Assembly: GCA_036128855.1 (NCBI GenBank)
Contig: JAYYPW010000014.1
Span: 62,001-126,000, forward strand
DNA: 64,000 nt
From: JAYYPW01 sp036128855
Lineage (GTDB): Bacteria; Pseudomonadota; Gammaproteobacteria; Comchoanobacterales; Comchoanobacteraceae
Reading direction: 5' to 3'
The notes beneath the pieces are model-generated. The model saw nothing but the letters and a program-made list of their open reading frames with translations, was not told where the DNA came from and searched no databases. Numbering within the stretch: the first letter of the stretch is position 1; each line of letters begins with the position of its first letter. This document shows, one piece after another, positions 1-9,347 of this stretch. A program made the position numbers and the translations under genes.

Positions 1-110
1 TAATTGTTCTTTCTATTGCTTCCAGTACGGATGGAAACGCAATACACAATAATAAATTTCTCCAAGTACGGTGTAATACCCCCGCACTAAGATACATGGA
101 TAATATATAC

Positions 111-170
111 AAAATAAAAGTAGATTTTTTGCGTAATATCATTTTACATCTATAAAATAGATAAATCTAC
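111..170 (-). terminator. Possible terminator of the hydrolase-like gene
   Basis: Just downstream of the minus-strand gene ending at 172, bases 163-170 (AAATCTAC on plus) pair with 120-127 (GTAGATTT), 8 bp, and read on the minus strand are followed by a T-rich run (CTTTTATTTT). A smaller internal stem (ATCTAT/ATAGAT) lies in the loop. The loop is long, so this is only a fair candidate. Confidence 0.4.
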
Positions 171-171
171 A

Positions 172-1656
172 CTATGTTCTCGAAAACATATTATTATCAT
201 ATATTTCTTCTTTACACTCAGCGCCATCTTGACTCAATGTTAGCGCACGCTGCACTTCAGCCTGATTAGACTTTCCGGACATTTCTAGACCTTGGTACTG
301 CTGCTTAACTACAGCCAGCCCTAGCCCTTTTACCATACAAATATCATCACCTAGCGTGCTAGCCACCTCATCTGAGCTTACCGCACATAACTCTAGCGGT
401 GGTAATGTCAGTTTTTTATTAACCCTTAACTTACAGCAGCTAGATATAAATCTTGATAGCCTAACCCTACCATCTATATCTTGTATGCCGTCAAATAGCG
501 AGAATAATATACGCCAAATTCCACTATTTTTTTCTATATAGTTCCTTCCTTCTCTCGCTTGATTACGCTGTGCGAAATAGAGATTGACATCTTGAAAGTC
601 GATAATACAGTTAATCCTTCTCTCTAACTGATTTTTCGCATCAAGTGCATTTTCTTCAACTTGGACAGATTGAAATATCCACCTTATTTGGCTTGCAACA
701 TATCTATACACACTCTCTGCGCTCATGTTCGTTTTTACTATTTCTGGCCATGTTGCAGTTGCCATGTAGTAGAGTTGTTTATCCGGTGACATTTTCTTGA
801 GATACCCTAATGCGATATCACTTACATTACGCACAAGTGCCTCTGGCATGTAAAAGCTCGCTTTGTGTAATATCACCTGTGTTTGAGCAGCAACTAGCTC
901 ATCGATGTAGCTATGTGTAAAATTAATATTTTTGTGTTCAAAATATCTAAGCTTGACCATATCTACAGTGCAGACAGTATCGCTGGTCGAAATATAGTCA
1001 TGCCCCTTAACAGGATTGCCAGGTGTATAATACCCCTGCCAAAATGCCCAAAGGATTGCGTAAATTTCACGACATTGCTCCCGAGTGTGCACATATAATA
1101 CTGAATTGTGCGAACCGTCGATTGAAATATCTCCATATAACTGTGTAATTTGTCCTTCTGCATTAATATCAGCGGTTTTTTGTATCCTTTGCTTATACCA
1201 ATCAGGCGAGTTTTTTGGCACAAGATTAATCCATGACGTTATATTCGGTGAAACTTTGAGATCCCGACTGTTAACGCCCGGTCCAGCAGTTATATCTCCT
1301 GTGAGTATATCTATGCGCGTATCTGGATTTCGTTTATACATCCAGTCTGCTATCTCAGAAAAAATCAATCCACCCCTACTGTGGCCAAATAAGATAATTC
1401 TTTCAGGCGAGCCAAAGCTTCTGATGTTTTTTCGTATTTTGTTTTTTACATCGTTAAGATTTGCCCCATAACCATGATCACCCTCTCCCGCAATCACTCC
1501 TAGAAAACCACATGGCCCTGACAATGGTTTGTGCAAATGATAACTTTCAACTACCAAGCTCTTAGTAACTTTCTTAAAAAAAACATACGGTAGACTATGT
1601 GACTCACTCTCATTATTAGTTAGCGCAGTACCGTTAATAAAAATAATCAAGTTCAT
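172..1656 (-). CDS. Alpha/beta-hydrolase-like protein, putative effector
   Basis: 494 residues. The N-terminus starts with a beta-strand-like segment (LIIFINGTA), followed by a nucleophile elbow G91-H-S93-R-G-G96 inside IILFGHSRGG, the classic G-x-S-x-G of serine hydrolases and lipases. The layout (short N-terminal hydrolase core, then a long C-terminal region of about 300 residues without a recognisable domain) resembles secreted lipase-like proteins of Legionella relatives. No signal peptide or membrane segment is visible. The acid and histidine of the triad cannot be assigned by eye; H189 in a SHNSVLYVH-like segment is one option. It stands alone, divergent from holC. Substrate and secretion are unknown; effector status is inference. 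Confidence 0.6.
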   Translation of the reverse strand: MNLIIFINGTALTNNESESHSLPYVFFKKVTKSLVVESYHLHKPLSGPCGFLGVIAGEGDHGYGANLNDVKNKIRKNIRSFGSPERIILFGHSRGGLIFSEIADWMYKRNPDTRIDILTGDITAGPGVNSRDLKVSPNITSWINLVPKNSPDWYKQRIQKTADINAEGQITQLYGDISIDGSHNSVLYVHTREQCREIYAILWAFWQGYYTPGNPVKGHDYISTSDTVCTVDMVKLRYFEHKNINFTHSYIDELVAAQTQVILHKASFYMPEALVRNVSDIALGYLKKMSPDKQLYYMATATWPEIVKTNMSAESVYRYVASQIRWIFQSVQVEENALDAKNQLERRINCIIDFQDVNLYFAQRNQAREGRNYIEKNSGIWRILFSLFDGIQDIDGRVRLSRFISSCCKLRVNKKLTLPPLELCAVSSDEVASTLGDDICMVKGLGLAVVKQQYQGLEMSGKSNQAEVQRALTLSQDGAECKEEIYDNNMFSRT

Positions 1657-1817
1657 GAAGCTAGCATTTTCCTATTTGATGTATTAGCGTAATTTTTAAT
1701 TTAATTTTACTATTTTTTTACAAGAATGTCAAAAAAAACCTACCTACAAATGTTCTGGTAATAACGTATTTATTGTTATAAAATAAGCTCTTATTTGCCT
1801 AATAATCACCTACAACC

Positions 1818-2234
1818 ATGACTCATCGTGTAACATTCATATTACAAGAAGAATCATCTTCCACAAATCGCATTGCTTTTCTATGCACATTGCTAACACT
1901 TTGGTATAGACGCGGCCAGTCTTGCTTTTGCTTAACACCCGATCAAGACTATAACACGTATCTCGATGATCAACTATGGAGTTTCTCTGCCTCGGTATTT
2001 TTACCACATACCCAAGGCCCTGTGTCAAAAGTTCATCAAATTCATCTAAGCAACGATCCAGACCATGCAGCAGGCGCCACAACCATATTTAATTGTACGC
2101 AAGACTGCTTAGTAGAATTCCAACCAGATTGCGAACATATAGAATTTGGTATTGCATCTGATAAAAACCGTTTGCGAAAACTCTACAAAAACTATCAAAA
2201 CCAAAACTTATCCCTATCATTTCTAAGGATGTAA
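1818..2234 (+). CDS. holC: DNA polymerase III chi subunit
   Basis: 138 residues, the usual size for HolC. Chi joins the clamp-loader complex through psi and contacts single-strand binding protein during lagging-strand synthesis. Recognisable features are the YLDDQLWSF segment followed by FLPHT, matching the family pattern (LD..LW.F....F.PH), and the C-terminal region ending in a RLRKLYKNY-like helix. It ends 2 bases before valS, the conserved holC-valS pair of gammaproteobacteria, which supports the call for a fast-diverging small protein. The ATG at 1818 gives the expected N-terminus; no strong ribosome site is visible. Confidence 0.85.
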   Translation: MTHRVTFILQEESSSTNRIAFLCTLLTLWYRRGQSCFCLTPDQDYNTYLDDQLWSFSASVFLPHTQGPVSKVHQIHLSNDPDHAAGATTIFNCTQDCLVEFQPDCEHIEFGIASDKNRLRKLYKNYQNQNLSLSFLRM

Positions 2235-2236
2235 CT

Positions 2237-4990
2237 ATGGATACGATCTACAACCCAACCAAAATTGAAGCACACTGGGGCCCACACTGGGAACATGAAG
2301 GCTACGGCATACCCAAACAAGCACACGATGCCTACTGTATTATGATCCCCCCGCCCAATGTTACTGGGACTTTACATATGGGACATGGCTTTCAAGCCGC
2401 CCTCATGGACAGCCTGATTCGCTATCATCGCATGCAAGGGTATCAAACATTATGGCAAGTTGGCACTGATCACGCCGGTATTGCTACGCAAATGGTGGTT
2501 GAAAGACAGTTACTGCAGCAAGATATTACCCGAGACTCTCTCGGTCGCAGCGCTTTTTTGGATAAAGTATGGGCATGGAAACAAGAGTCTGGCAATCGCA
2601 TTACTGGACAATTTCGTCGCCTTGGCGCCTCTGTAGACTGGACTAGAGAACGCTTTACAATGGATAAAGGGTTTTCTCAAGCAGTTCAAACCCTTTTCAT
2701 CAAGCTCTACGAAGACAAACTGATATACCGTGGTCAAAAGCTAGTCAATTGGGATCCAAAATTACAAACTGCAATCAGCGATTTGGAAGTACAAAACGTA
2801 CAACGCTCAGGCCATATGTGGTACCTACGCTATCCCATAACCGGGTCTAAGCAAACTTTAGTAGTCGCTACAACACGTCCTGAAACAATGTTTGGTGATG
2901 CTGCTGTATGTGTTCATCCTGATGATAAACGCTACCAACATCTGCATGGCAAGCATGTTGACCTACCACTTACAGGCCGGAGTATTCCTATTATCCCCGA
3001 TGATAGCGTAGACGCCGAGTTTGGGACTGGCTGTGTCAAAATCACACCAGCACACGATTTTAATGACCATCAAGTTGGCCTCAAACACCATCTTCCCATG
3101 CTCAATGTTATGACAAAGACCGCTTGTATGAATGACAGCGTTCCTGAAGCGTTCCAAAACCTCTCCCGTATCGAGGCTCGAAAAGCCGTGGTTAAAGCGT
3201 TTGATAAACTTGGCCTCCTTGAGAAGATTGTGCCACACATGCTCAATGTTCCAATTGGCGACCGCAGCGGTGTAATCATTGAGCCCTATCTTACCTACCA
3301 GTGGTTTGTACACTGTAAACCTCTGGCACAACCTGCATTAGCTTGTGTACGTGACGGACGCGTGCGGTTTTTTCCTAAAAACTATGAAAACACCTATTTT
3401 CACTGGCTAGAGAATATCGAAGATTGGTGCATAAGCCGACAACTTTGGTGGGGACACCGAATTCCTGCATGGTATGACACACAAGGCAATATCTATGTGG
3501 GGCAAGACGAAGCTTCTGTGCGCGCATCTCATAATATTGGTAGTGAAGTTACACTTACGCAAGATCCTGATGTACTCGACACGTGGTTTTCTTCTGGATT
3601 GTGGCCATTCGCTACCTTAGGCTGGCCTGATCAATCTATCGACTTATCGACCTACTTTCCTACCAATACCTTAGTCACAGGCCATGATATAATTTTCTAT
3701 TGGGTTGCTCGCATGATTATGATGAGCCTGTATGCAACAGGCGAGATCCCTTTTCGTGATGTTTATATTACCGGCTTAATACGTGATGAAAATAACGATA
3801 AAATGTCAAAAAGCAAAGGGAATATAATCGACCCTCTCGATCTAATCGACGGCATTGAACTACCTGACCTAGTTGCAAAACGCACCTACGGAATGATGCA
3901 ACCTGAACTCGCCCAAAAGATACGCCAAGCTACTGAAAAAGCTTTTCCTCAAGGAATCTCTTCTTATGGTACCGATGCCCTACGCCTTACCTTTTGCGCA
4001 CTTGCATCGACAGGTCGTGATGTGCGCTTTGATTTTAATCGTCTCAGTGGCTATCGAAATTTCTGTAATAAACTCTGGAATGCAGCTCGATTTATCCTTG
4101 GACAAATTACAGATAAGCCCACCTCCCTCAACGAAAACAGCTCGCTTCATTTCACACACATTTGGTTATTATCTCGCCTGGAAGAGACCAAAGTAGCTGT
4201 TGCAAAGCATTATGCTAATTATCGTTTTGATTTATTAGTCGCTTGTTTGTACGAATTTGTCTGGCATGACTACTGCGACTGGGCCATAGAAGTTAGTAAG
4301 CTACTATTAGTGAAGGGTAACACGCATCAGCAAACCACAGCAAGCGTGTTGGTTACCGTTTTAGATGAAACACTGCGCCTTCTTCATCCAACCATTCCTT
4401 TTATCACAGAAGAAATCTGGCAAAACTTACGACCCCTCACTGGAGCAAGCAACCCTAGTATTATGCTTAGTGCTTGGCCAAAAAAACGCGGTCTACCCAC
4501 CTGTACCCACGGATGCACCACCATGGCCTGGCTTATGAAAATCACCGTTGCTATCAGGACGATGCGTGCAGAAATGCATATAAGCCCAGCGCAAAGTATG
4601 GATGTTCTCTTATCTGGCATGTCAACAACTGACCTGCAATCTCTTGAGGAATGTGCAGGATTTATTCGCACCCTTGCTAAGTGTGGCACTATTCGCAGTA
4701 CCTTACCTCAAGAAACCCTCCCTGTCTGCGCTAAGCAAGTTGTTGATAACATTGTTATCCATATACCATTGGCAGGCCTAGTTGATAAAGAAATAGAAAA
4801 AAACCGCGTTATTAAACAACAGCAAAAACTACAAAAACAATACGATAGCCTTGCTAAAAAATTAGGTAACGAAAAATATATAGCACACGCACCCATAGAC
4901 GTTTTGACTGAAGAGAAAGCTCGAATGCACACGTGGTCTGACCGGTTACAGGCATTGTCTGAACACCTTGTTGCGCTAGATAAACTTTAA
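2237..4990 (+). CDS. valS: Valyl-tRNA synthetase
   Basis: 917 residues, class I synthetase that charges tRNA-Val with valine. The HIGH-type signature appears as PPPNVTGTLHMGHGF near residue 45 and the KMSKS loop as NDKMSKSKGN near residue 525. The editing (CP1) domain between them carries TTRPETMFGD, and the C-terminus has the coiled tRNA-binding arm (KNRVIKQQQKLQKQYDSL). It is slightly shorter than the E. coli enzyme (951). It is probably co-transcribed with holC, whose stop codon lies 2 bases upstream. Confidence 0.97.
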   Translation: MDTIYNPTKIEAHWGPHWEHEGYGIPKQAHDAYCIMIPPPNVTGTLHMGHGFQAALMDSLIRYHRMQGYQTLWQVGTDHAGIATQMVVERQLLQQDITRDSLGRSAFLDKVWAWKQESGNRITGQFRRLGASVDWTRERFTMDKGFSQAVQTLFIKLYEDKLIYRGQKLVNWDPKLQTAISDLEVQNVQRSGHMWYLRYPITGSKQTLVVATTRPETMFGDAAVCVHPDDKRYQHLHGKHVDLPLTGRSIPIIPDDSVDAEFGTGCVKITPAHDFNDHQVGLKHHLPMLNVMTKTACMNDSVPEAFQNLSRIEARKAVVKAFDKLGLLEKIVPHMLNVPIGDRSGVIIEPYLTYQWFVHCKPLAQPALACVRDGRVRFFPKNYENTYFHWLENIEDWCISRQLWWGHRIPAWYDTQGNIYVGQDEASVRASHNIGSEVTLTQDPDVLDTWFSSGLWPFATLGWPDQSIDLSTYFPTNTLVTGHDIIFYWVARMIMMSLYATGEIPFRDVYITGLIRDENNDKMSKSKGNIIDPLDLIDGIELPDLVAKRTYGMMQPELAQKIRQATEKAFPQGISSYGTDALRLTFCALASTGRDVRFDFNRLSGYRNFCNKLWNAARFILGQITDKPTSLNENSSLHFTHIWLLSRLEETKVAVAKHYANYRFDLLVACLYEFVWHDYCDWAIEVSKLLLVKGNTHQQTTASVLVTVLDETLRLLHPTIPFITEEIWQNLRPLTGASNPSIMLSAWPKKRGLPTCTHGCTTMAWLMKITVAIRTMRAEMHISPAQSMDVLLSGMSTTDLQSLEECAGFIRTLAKCGTIRSTLPQETLPVCAKQVVDNIVIHIPLAGLVDKEIEKNRVIKQQQKLQKQYDSLAKKLGNEKYIAHAPIDVLTEEKARMHTWSDRLQALSEHLVALDKL

Positions 4991-5066
4991 TCCACCAAAG
5001 TTCATCGTGCGTTTGCACTTGCCATGACTTAGAAGCCATCATGCAACATAGAGAAGTTCCCAGTCT

Positions 5067-5255
5067 TTAGGTTTTCGATTTTAGTTTATCGAGCAGATAG
5101 GGTATACTACACCAGCCAACTGCTGCTTGTAGCACGAGCACAAGCCCGACAATCATAAAAAAGCTTCTACCCATCTCTAACCATGCAGCAATACATAATA
5201 TTACACCAATCACACCTCGATTGATTCTATCAGTTTGATTTATATTGCAGACCAC
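5067..5255 (-). CDS. Small DUF2892 (YgaP-type) inner-membrane protein
   Basis: Reading from a GTG at 5255 gives about 62 residues starting VVCNINQTDRINRG, which matches the family N-terminus (NVG..DR..R), followed by two hydrophobic helices (VIGVILCIAAW and MIVGLVLVLQAAVGWC) and a C-terminal GWCSIPYLL as in DUF2892 proteins. An AAGG lies 8 bases before this GTG. The frame is open further upstream to a TTG at 5306, but the extra residues do not look like the family. Function is unknown; in some bacteria the domain is fused to rhodanese. It follows valS tail to tail. Confidence 0.65.
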   Translation of the reverse strand: MVCNINQTDRINRGVIGVILCIAAWLEMGRSFFMIVGLVLVLQAAVGWCSIPYLLDKLKSKT

Positions 5256-5306
5256 TTTTTGCACCTTGTAGATTATAAGGCAAGATAACAAAAAACTGGT
5301 TTTCAA

Positions 5307-5906
5307 ACAACTGCATCTGACGATTATGCCATTATTGACCTTAGCACTTGCACATCTTCTAGGGTATATATTTCACAATTCTACACTGCTAACATTAGAC
5401 CAATCTTGCAGAGGGCTTCTAACTAACAATAACTAGGTTTAAATCTACTTTTATCGCTCATGTATTAGCATGCGTATTTCTAACACTATTATATTGGGAA
5501 GAATCAAAAATACTAAATACATTTTTAATTCCCATGCTTATATATTAATTTATCTGTCTTCAATCTCTATGCAGGGGCCATGATCTATCTAAGGAGCTTA
5601 CCCAGAAACCTGGGCTAACTCAATCTATGTTGGCCAAACTAACCTTTTCAGAAACAAAGGCAAATTATGTTATCGATAAATAAATCTATGTTATCCCCCG
5701 AGTCCCGTGCCTACCTCTACCCAGCCCGTCAACAAATCCGTGTAGCAATATCTACGTAAAGTTGCAGTTTCTAAAGTAAGGTGTATTTCTCAATAATATG
5801 CATATCTAATGTATATGGAAACAAGCAATATTAACTTTTTCTATTTTTAGTGTTTTTTCTCAATAAGCAAAATTGACCGGACACTTTGCGTGTGATATAA
5901 TTCAGC
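5307..5906. other. Non-coding stretch, possibly a decayed gene
   Basis: About 600 bases without an intact gene. The plus strand has several short open stretches in different frames separated by stops: 5328-5438 (starts MPLLTLALAHLLGY), 5444-5550 (hydrophobic, ending FLIPMLIY), about 5533-5607 (ending AMIYLRSLPRNLG), 5612-5681 (SIYVGQTNLFRNKGK-like) and 5690-5759 (starts MLSPESRAYLYPARQ). The run of protein-like fragments suggests an old frameshifted gene, perhaps for a membrane protein, but I do not recognise the family. It could also be chance. Confidence 0.3.
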
Positions 5907-5978
5907 TTGTTTTTTTGGTTAACCAGCGGCACAGCTTGTAACCAATCTATCTTTTTAATCAATTTTATAGGTTTTTGC

Positions 5979-7463
5979 ATGTCGAACGAGAGATCCTCAC
6001 TACAATCTTTAAGAAGCGTATTTTGGCCCATTTTTGGCAAAGAACATATCAAGTTTCTGCCTTTAGCTTTTATGATGTTTTTTATCTTATTTAACTATTC
6101 TATGCTGCGTTCACTGAAAGACGCCATGGTGGTCACCGAGGTAGGCTCAGAGTCAATAGGATTTATTAAGACTTATTTTGTATTCCCCTCTGCTATTTTG
6201 CTTACACTTATCTACTACAATCTTTGTAAGGCTATGGACTCAAGAAAAGTTTTCTATTACATAGTTGGATTTTTCTTTGTTTACCTCCTTACTTTCACGC
6301 TATTTATGTTCCCGAATATGGAAAGCCTGCTGCTTTCAGACACATGGGCGAACGCAGCTACAGAGAGGTTTCCACCACTTAAATGGTTTATACGTGTTAT
6401 TCAGTATTGGCCACATACCTCGTTTTATATTATCTCTGAACTCTTTGGGTCAACTATGATCTCCTTGTTTTTCTGGCAGCTTGCTAACCAAGTTACTAGC
6501 CCTGCAGAAGCCAAGAGACACTACTCTATGTTTGGTCTGCTTGGTAACGTGGGTCTTTTAGGCACAAGCTTTGCTATAAAGTATGCGTTAGATCGCCCAG
6601 AACCTGACTTTAATTTACTTTTTACCATGATTATTGTAAGTCTTGTTATAATCACCTGTCTTTACGCATTCGTACAGTACCAAGCCGAATATAACCCAGA
6701 GATAACTAAAGACGTTGTTTCTGTTAAAAAGAAAAGTAAACATAAACCATCTATTGTTGAAAGTATAAAAGTAGTTTTCTCCTCGAGATACCTTGGCTTA
6801 CTAGCATTACTCTTAATCTGCTATGGAATTTCGAATGTACTGATAGAAAATGTTTGGAAAGATCGAGTTCGTGAACTATACCCGACCAAAGAGCTATACG
6901 GGGCTTTCATGGGTAATTACCAGTTCTATCTTGGTACGGTTTCTATTTTCTTTATGCTTGTGGGCTCAAATATCCTTCGGTTGGTATCTTGGACCAAGGC
7001 TGCACTTTTAACCCCCCTGATGTTCTTAATAACTGCAACACTGTTCTTTTTATTCATATTTGACTCCCTGGCAGGTGATATGGCTCTACTATCCTCCTGG
7101 GTAGGTATGGGTATGGTATTGCAATATGCTGTCATTATTGGAACTGCGCAAAATGTTCTGAGCAAATCGACAAAATATTCACTATTTGATTCTACACAAA
7201 AAATGGCCTATATGCCTCTAGACGATGAGCTCAAGACTAAAGGAATGTCTGCGGTTGAAGTTATTGGTGGTCGTTTTGGTAAGATGGGTGGCGGCGTCTG
7301 TAACTCTACACTACTTATGTTACTACCTACCTGGACACTATTAGACCTAACCCCAATTCTTGCTCTCATTTGTGCTGGTATTGTAGTTATCTGGCTAGGA
7401 TCTGTTCTTCTTTTAGGCAAAGAGTATACTCAGGCCATGGCAAACCAGCAGGCCATCACCTAA
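5979..7463 (+). CDS. Nucleotide transporter, ATP/ADP translocase (NTT/Tlc) family
   Basis: 494 residues from the ATG at 5979. An ATG 24 codons upstream exists, but residues from MSNERSSL onward match where this family begins. The protein has about 11-12 hydrophobic helices. Family hallmarks are the N-terminal LFNYSMLRSLKDAMVV (the FNY..LR..KD signature), the ALDRP-containing loop, and GGRFGKMGGGVCNSTLL near the C-terminus. NTT carriers of rickettsiae, chlamydiae and plastids exchange host ATP for ADP or import other nucleotides with protons, and in bacteria they are largely confined to obligate intracellular groups. The exact substrate cannot be told from sequence by eye. The gene stands alone and ends before a hairpin. 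Confidence 0.93.
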   Translation: MSNERSSLQSLRSVFWPIFGKEHIKFLPLAFMMFFILFNYSMLRSLKDAMVVTEVGSESIGFIKTYFVFPSAILLTLIYYNLCKAMDSRKVFYYIVGFFFVYLLTFTLFMFPNMESLLLSDTWANAATERFPPLKWFIRVIQYWPHTSFYIISELFGSTMISLFFWQLANQVTSPAEAKRHYSMFGLLGNVGLLGTSFAIKYALDRPEPDFNLLFTMIIVSLVIITCLYAFVQYQAEYNPEITKDVVSVKKKSKHKPSIVESIKVVFSSRYLGLLALLLICYGISNVLIENVWKDRVRELYPTKELYGAFMGNYQFYLGTVSIFFMLVGSNILRLVSWTKAALLTPLMFLITATLFFLFIFDSLAGDMALLSSWVGMGMVLQYAVIIGTAQNVLSKSTKYSLFDSTQKMAYMPLDDELKTKGMSAVEVIGGRFGKMGGGVCNSTLLMLLPTWTLLDLTPILALICAGIVVIWLGSVLLLGKEYTQAMANQQAIT

Positions 7464-7478
7464 AAAACCATATAAGTA

Positions 7479-7504
7479 CTCACACCCTTTTCTTAGGGTG
7501 TGAG
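7479..7504 (+). terminator. Hairpin after the nucleotide transporter
   Basis: A 9-bp perfect stem, CTCACACCC (7479-7487) with GGGTGTGAG (7496-7504), loop of 8, located 16 bases after the stop codon. No immediate T-run follows; TTTT appears only near 7528. Likely a transcript-end or stabilising hairpin. Confidence 0.5.
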
Positions 7505-7628
7505 GTAAGTAGTACTAACATAGTACTTTTACCTAATAAACTTAGAATTCTTATACCGATCTCGTTGTAATGACACAATCAAATATTTTAATTCTTTGTT
7601 TTTTTATTGTATACTTAGACCTTTATTT

Positions 7629-7715
7629 GGAGAGGTGCCCGAGCGGTCGAAGGGGCACGCCTGGAAAGCGTGTGTGCGTTCACGCGTACCGAGGGTTCGA
7701 ATCCCTCTCTCTCCG
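7629..7715 (+). tRNA. tRNA-Ser (anticodon GGA)
   Basis: 87 nt with a long variable arm, typical of serine tRNAs. Acceptor GGAGAGG pairs with TCTCTCC (7708-7714), the T arm is GAGGG-TTCGAAT-CCCTC, and the anticodon loop CTGGAAA gives GGA, reading UCC/UCU. Discriminator G is at 7715 and CCA is not encoded. Confidence 0.95.
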
Positions 7716-7957
7716 ATTATATGATGCGTTAACTTAGATACTTTTAACTCGTCATGATAAGTTTTCTTGTTTGCGTAGCTTTATATTATCGAGTCATTTT
7801 GGAACTACTCACGCTTTTTATTCAAATAACCTAGATCAAACTATAGTTTTACAACATAACATTTTTTCGTTTAGGCGAGTCTTTACTGTTAAAAACTGTA
7901 CCAATACCACACACTGAGTTTGTATAGTTGAGGCATTTGATATTTAAAAGGATTTTC

Positions 7958-7970
7958 ATTATAATATTAC
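7958..7970. promoter_or_regulatory. Possible Zur-like operator before the CobW gene
   Basis: ATTATAATATTAC at 7958-7970 matches 11 of 13 positions of the gammaproteobacterial Zur core GTTATAATATAAC as I remember it. COG0523 metallochaperones are commonly Zur-regulated. The site is AT-rich, so chance similarity is possible. Confidence 0.35.
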
Positions 7971-8003
7971 CGGATTTTTAAGACTAACCATAGGTAATAT
8001 TAT
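7961..8003 (+). promoter_or_regulatory. Inverted repeat covering the start of the CobW gene
   Basis: ATAATATTACC (7961-7971) is the perfect 11-bp reverse complement of GGTAATATTAT (7993-8003). The second arm contains the GG of the putative ribosome site (AGG at 7992-7994) and the first two bases of the ATG at 8002. In RNA the stem would hide the translation start. Confidence 0.5.
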
Positions 8004-9231
8004 GCAGGTACAAGCGCGAAAGCTTCCGGTAACGGTCTTGTCAGGATTTCTTGGCGCAGGCAAAACAACCCTACTCAACCATATTTTAAATAATCGTGAA
8101 GGCAGAAAAGTAGCAGTCATCGTTAACGATATGAGTGAAGTAAATATAGATGCAGGCCTAGTTGAACGCGGAGGTAGCAGTCTTTCTAGAACGGATGAAA
8201 AACTGGTTGAAATGAGTAATGGCTGTATCTGCTGCACATTAAGAGAAGATCTTCTGATACAAGTTCAAGAGCTCGCATCTGCAGGAAAATTTGACTACTT
8301 GCTTATTGAAAGTACTGGCATTTCTGAACCACTACCTGTAGCCACCACCTTTGACTTTCGTGATGAATCGGGCAACAGTTTGTCTGATGTTTCAAAACTA
8401 GATACCATGGTCACTGTAGTAGATGCTGCAAATTTAATTAAAAATTATAGCTCTACAGATTTTTTAAAGGATCGCGGCGAAAGTCTTGGCGAAGAAGATG
8501 AGCGTACGTTAGTGGATCTCTTAGTAGAACAGATTGAATTTGCCAACGTCATTCTTTTAAATAAAATAGATCTTGTCTCTCTACAGGAGCTTGATATAGT
8601 CAAAAGTATTATCCGCAGCCTCAATGCAAAAGCTAAAATTATTGAAACTACACAATCCGATGTTGACTTAAGCGAGGTCATGGATACTGGCCTATTTAAT
8701 CTTGATGAAGCTGAACAACATCCCTTGTGGTTTCAAGAGCTTAATAATTTCAAGGACCATGTTCCCGAAACAGAAGAATATGGTATCCAAAGCTTTGTCT
8801 ATCGTGCCCGAGAACCATTCAACCCGACCAAAATTCATGCCTTCTTTAATCAATCATGGCCCGGTATTGTGCGTGCAAAAGGATTTTTTTGGCTATCTAC
8901 TCGTCCAGAGTTTGTTGGAGAAATCTCCCAAGCTGGAGCACTTGTACGCCATCAAGGTATTGGTAACTGGTGGACAGCCGTACCAAAAGAGCGCTGGCCA
9001 CAAGAGCAAGAAGCACTAAAAATTATTGAAAAGAACTGGGATGACCATTACGGTGATCGTAGACAAGAGATTGTTTTTATTGGTCTAAGCTCAGAAATGG
9101 ATAAGATGAAAATTTGCCAACAACTAGACGCATGTCTAGTCAAAGATTTTCTCAATGATCCTAATCGATACCAACAGTTAGACGATCCATTTCCAGTATG
9201 GTTTGAAGAGTCTACAGCAGAAACAACTTAG
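8002..9231 (+). CDS. CobW/COG0523 GTP-dependent metallochaperone
   Basis: 409 residues, G3E-family GTPase. Walker A is GFLGAGKTTLLNH at about residues 13-25; the metal-binding GCICC motif appears as NGCICCTLREDL around residue 75; the Walker B/NKxD region includes LLNKIDL. The C-terminal CobW_C domain follows (FVYRAREPFNP, then a WxD region). Family members deliver zinc, often to client enzymes under zinc starvation; the CxCC motif is diagnostic. It is monocistronic, preceded by a possible Zur-type box and a hairpin on its start codon, and followed by a good terminator. Confidence 0.92.
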   Translation: MQVQARKLPVTVLSGFLGAGKTTLLNHILNNREGRKVAVIVNDMSEVNIDAGLVERGGSSLSRTDEKLVEMSNGCICCTLREDLLIQVQELASAGKFDYLLIESTGISEPLPVATTFDFRDESGNSLSDVSKLDTMVTVVDAANLIKNYSSTDFLKDRGESLGEEDERTLVDLLVEQIEFANVILLNKIDLVSLQELDIVKSIIRSLNAKAKIIETTQSDVDLSEVMDTGLFNLDEAEQHPLWFQELNNFKDHVPETEEYGIQSFVYRAREPFNPTKIHAFFNQSWPGIVRAKGFFWLSTRPEFVGEISQAGALVRHQGIGNWWTAVPKERWPQEQEALKIIEKNWDDHYGDRRQEIVFIGLSSEMDKMKICQQLDACLVKDFLNDPNRYQQLDDPFPVWFEESTAETT

Positions 9232-9247
9232 GTTACACGATTAAGTC

Positions 9248-9300
9248 ACACCAAGGTGTTTATTGTCGACTAACCTTATTCGTAACCTTGGTGTCTTTTT
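9248..9300 (+). terminator. Rho-independent terminator after the CobW gene
   Basis: ACACCAAGG (9248-9256) pairs perfectly with CCTTGGTGT (9286-9294), followed by CTTTTT. It begins 17 bases after the stop codon at 9231. Confidence 0.8.
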
Positions 9301-9347
9301 GATAATCAGACGTCACCAGTTAGTAGATACACAAGGTGTGGTTAGGA

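Noticed and set aside
1085..1471. 128-codon open frame on the plus strand opposite the first gene
   Set aside because: Antisense shadow of the GxSxG protein; no ribosome site and no family resemblance.
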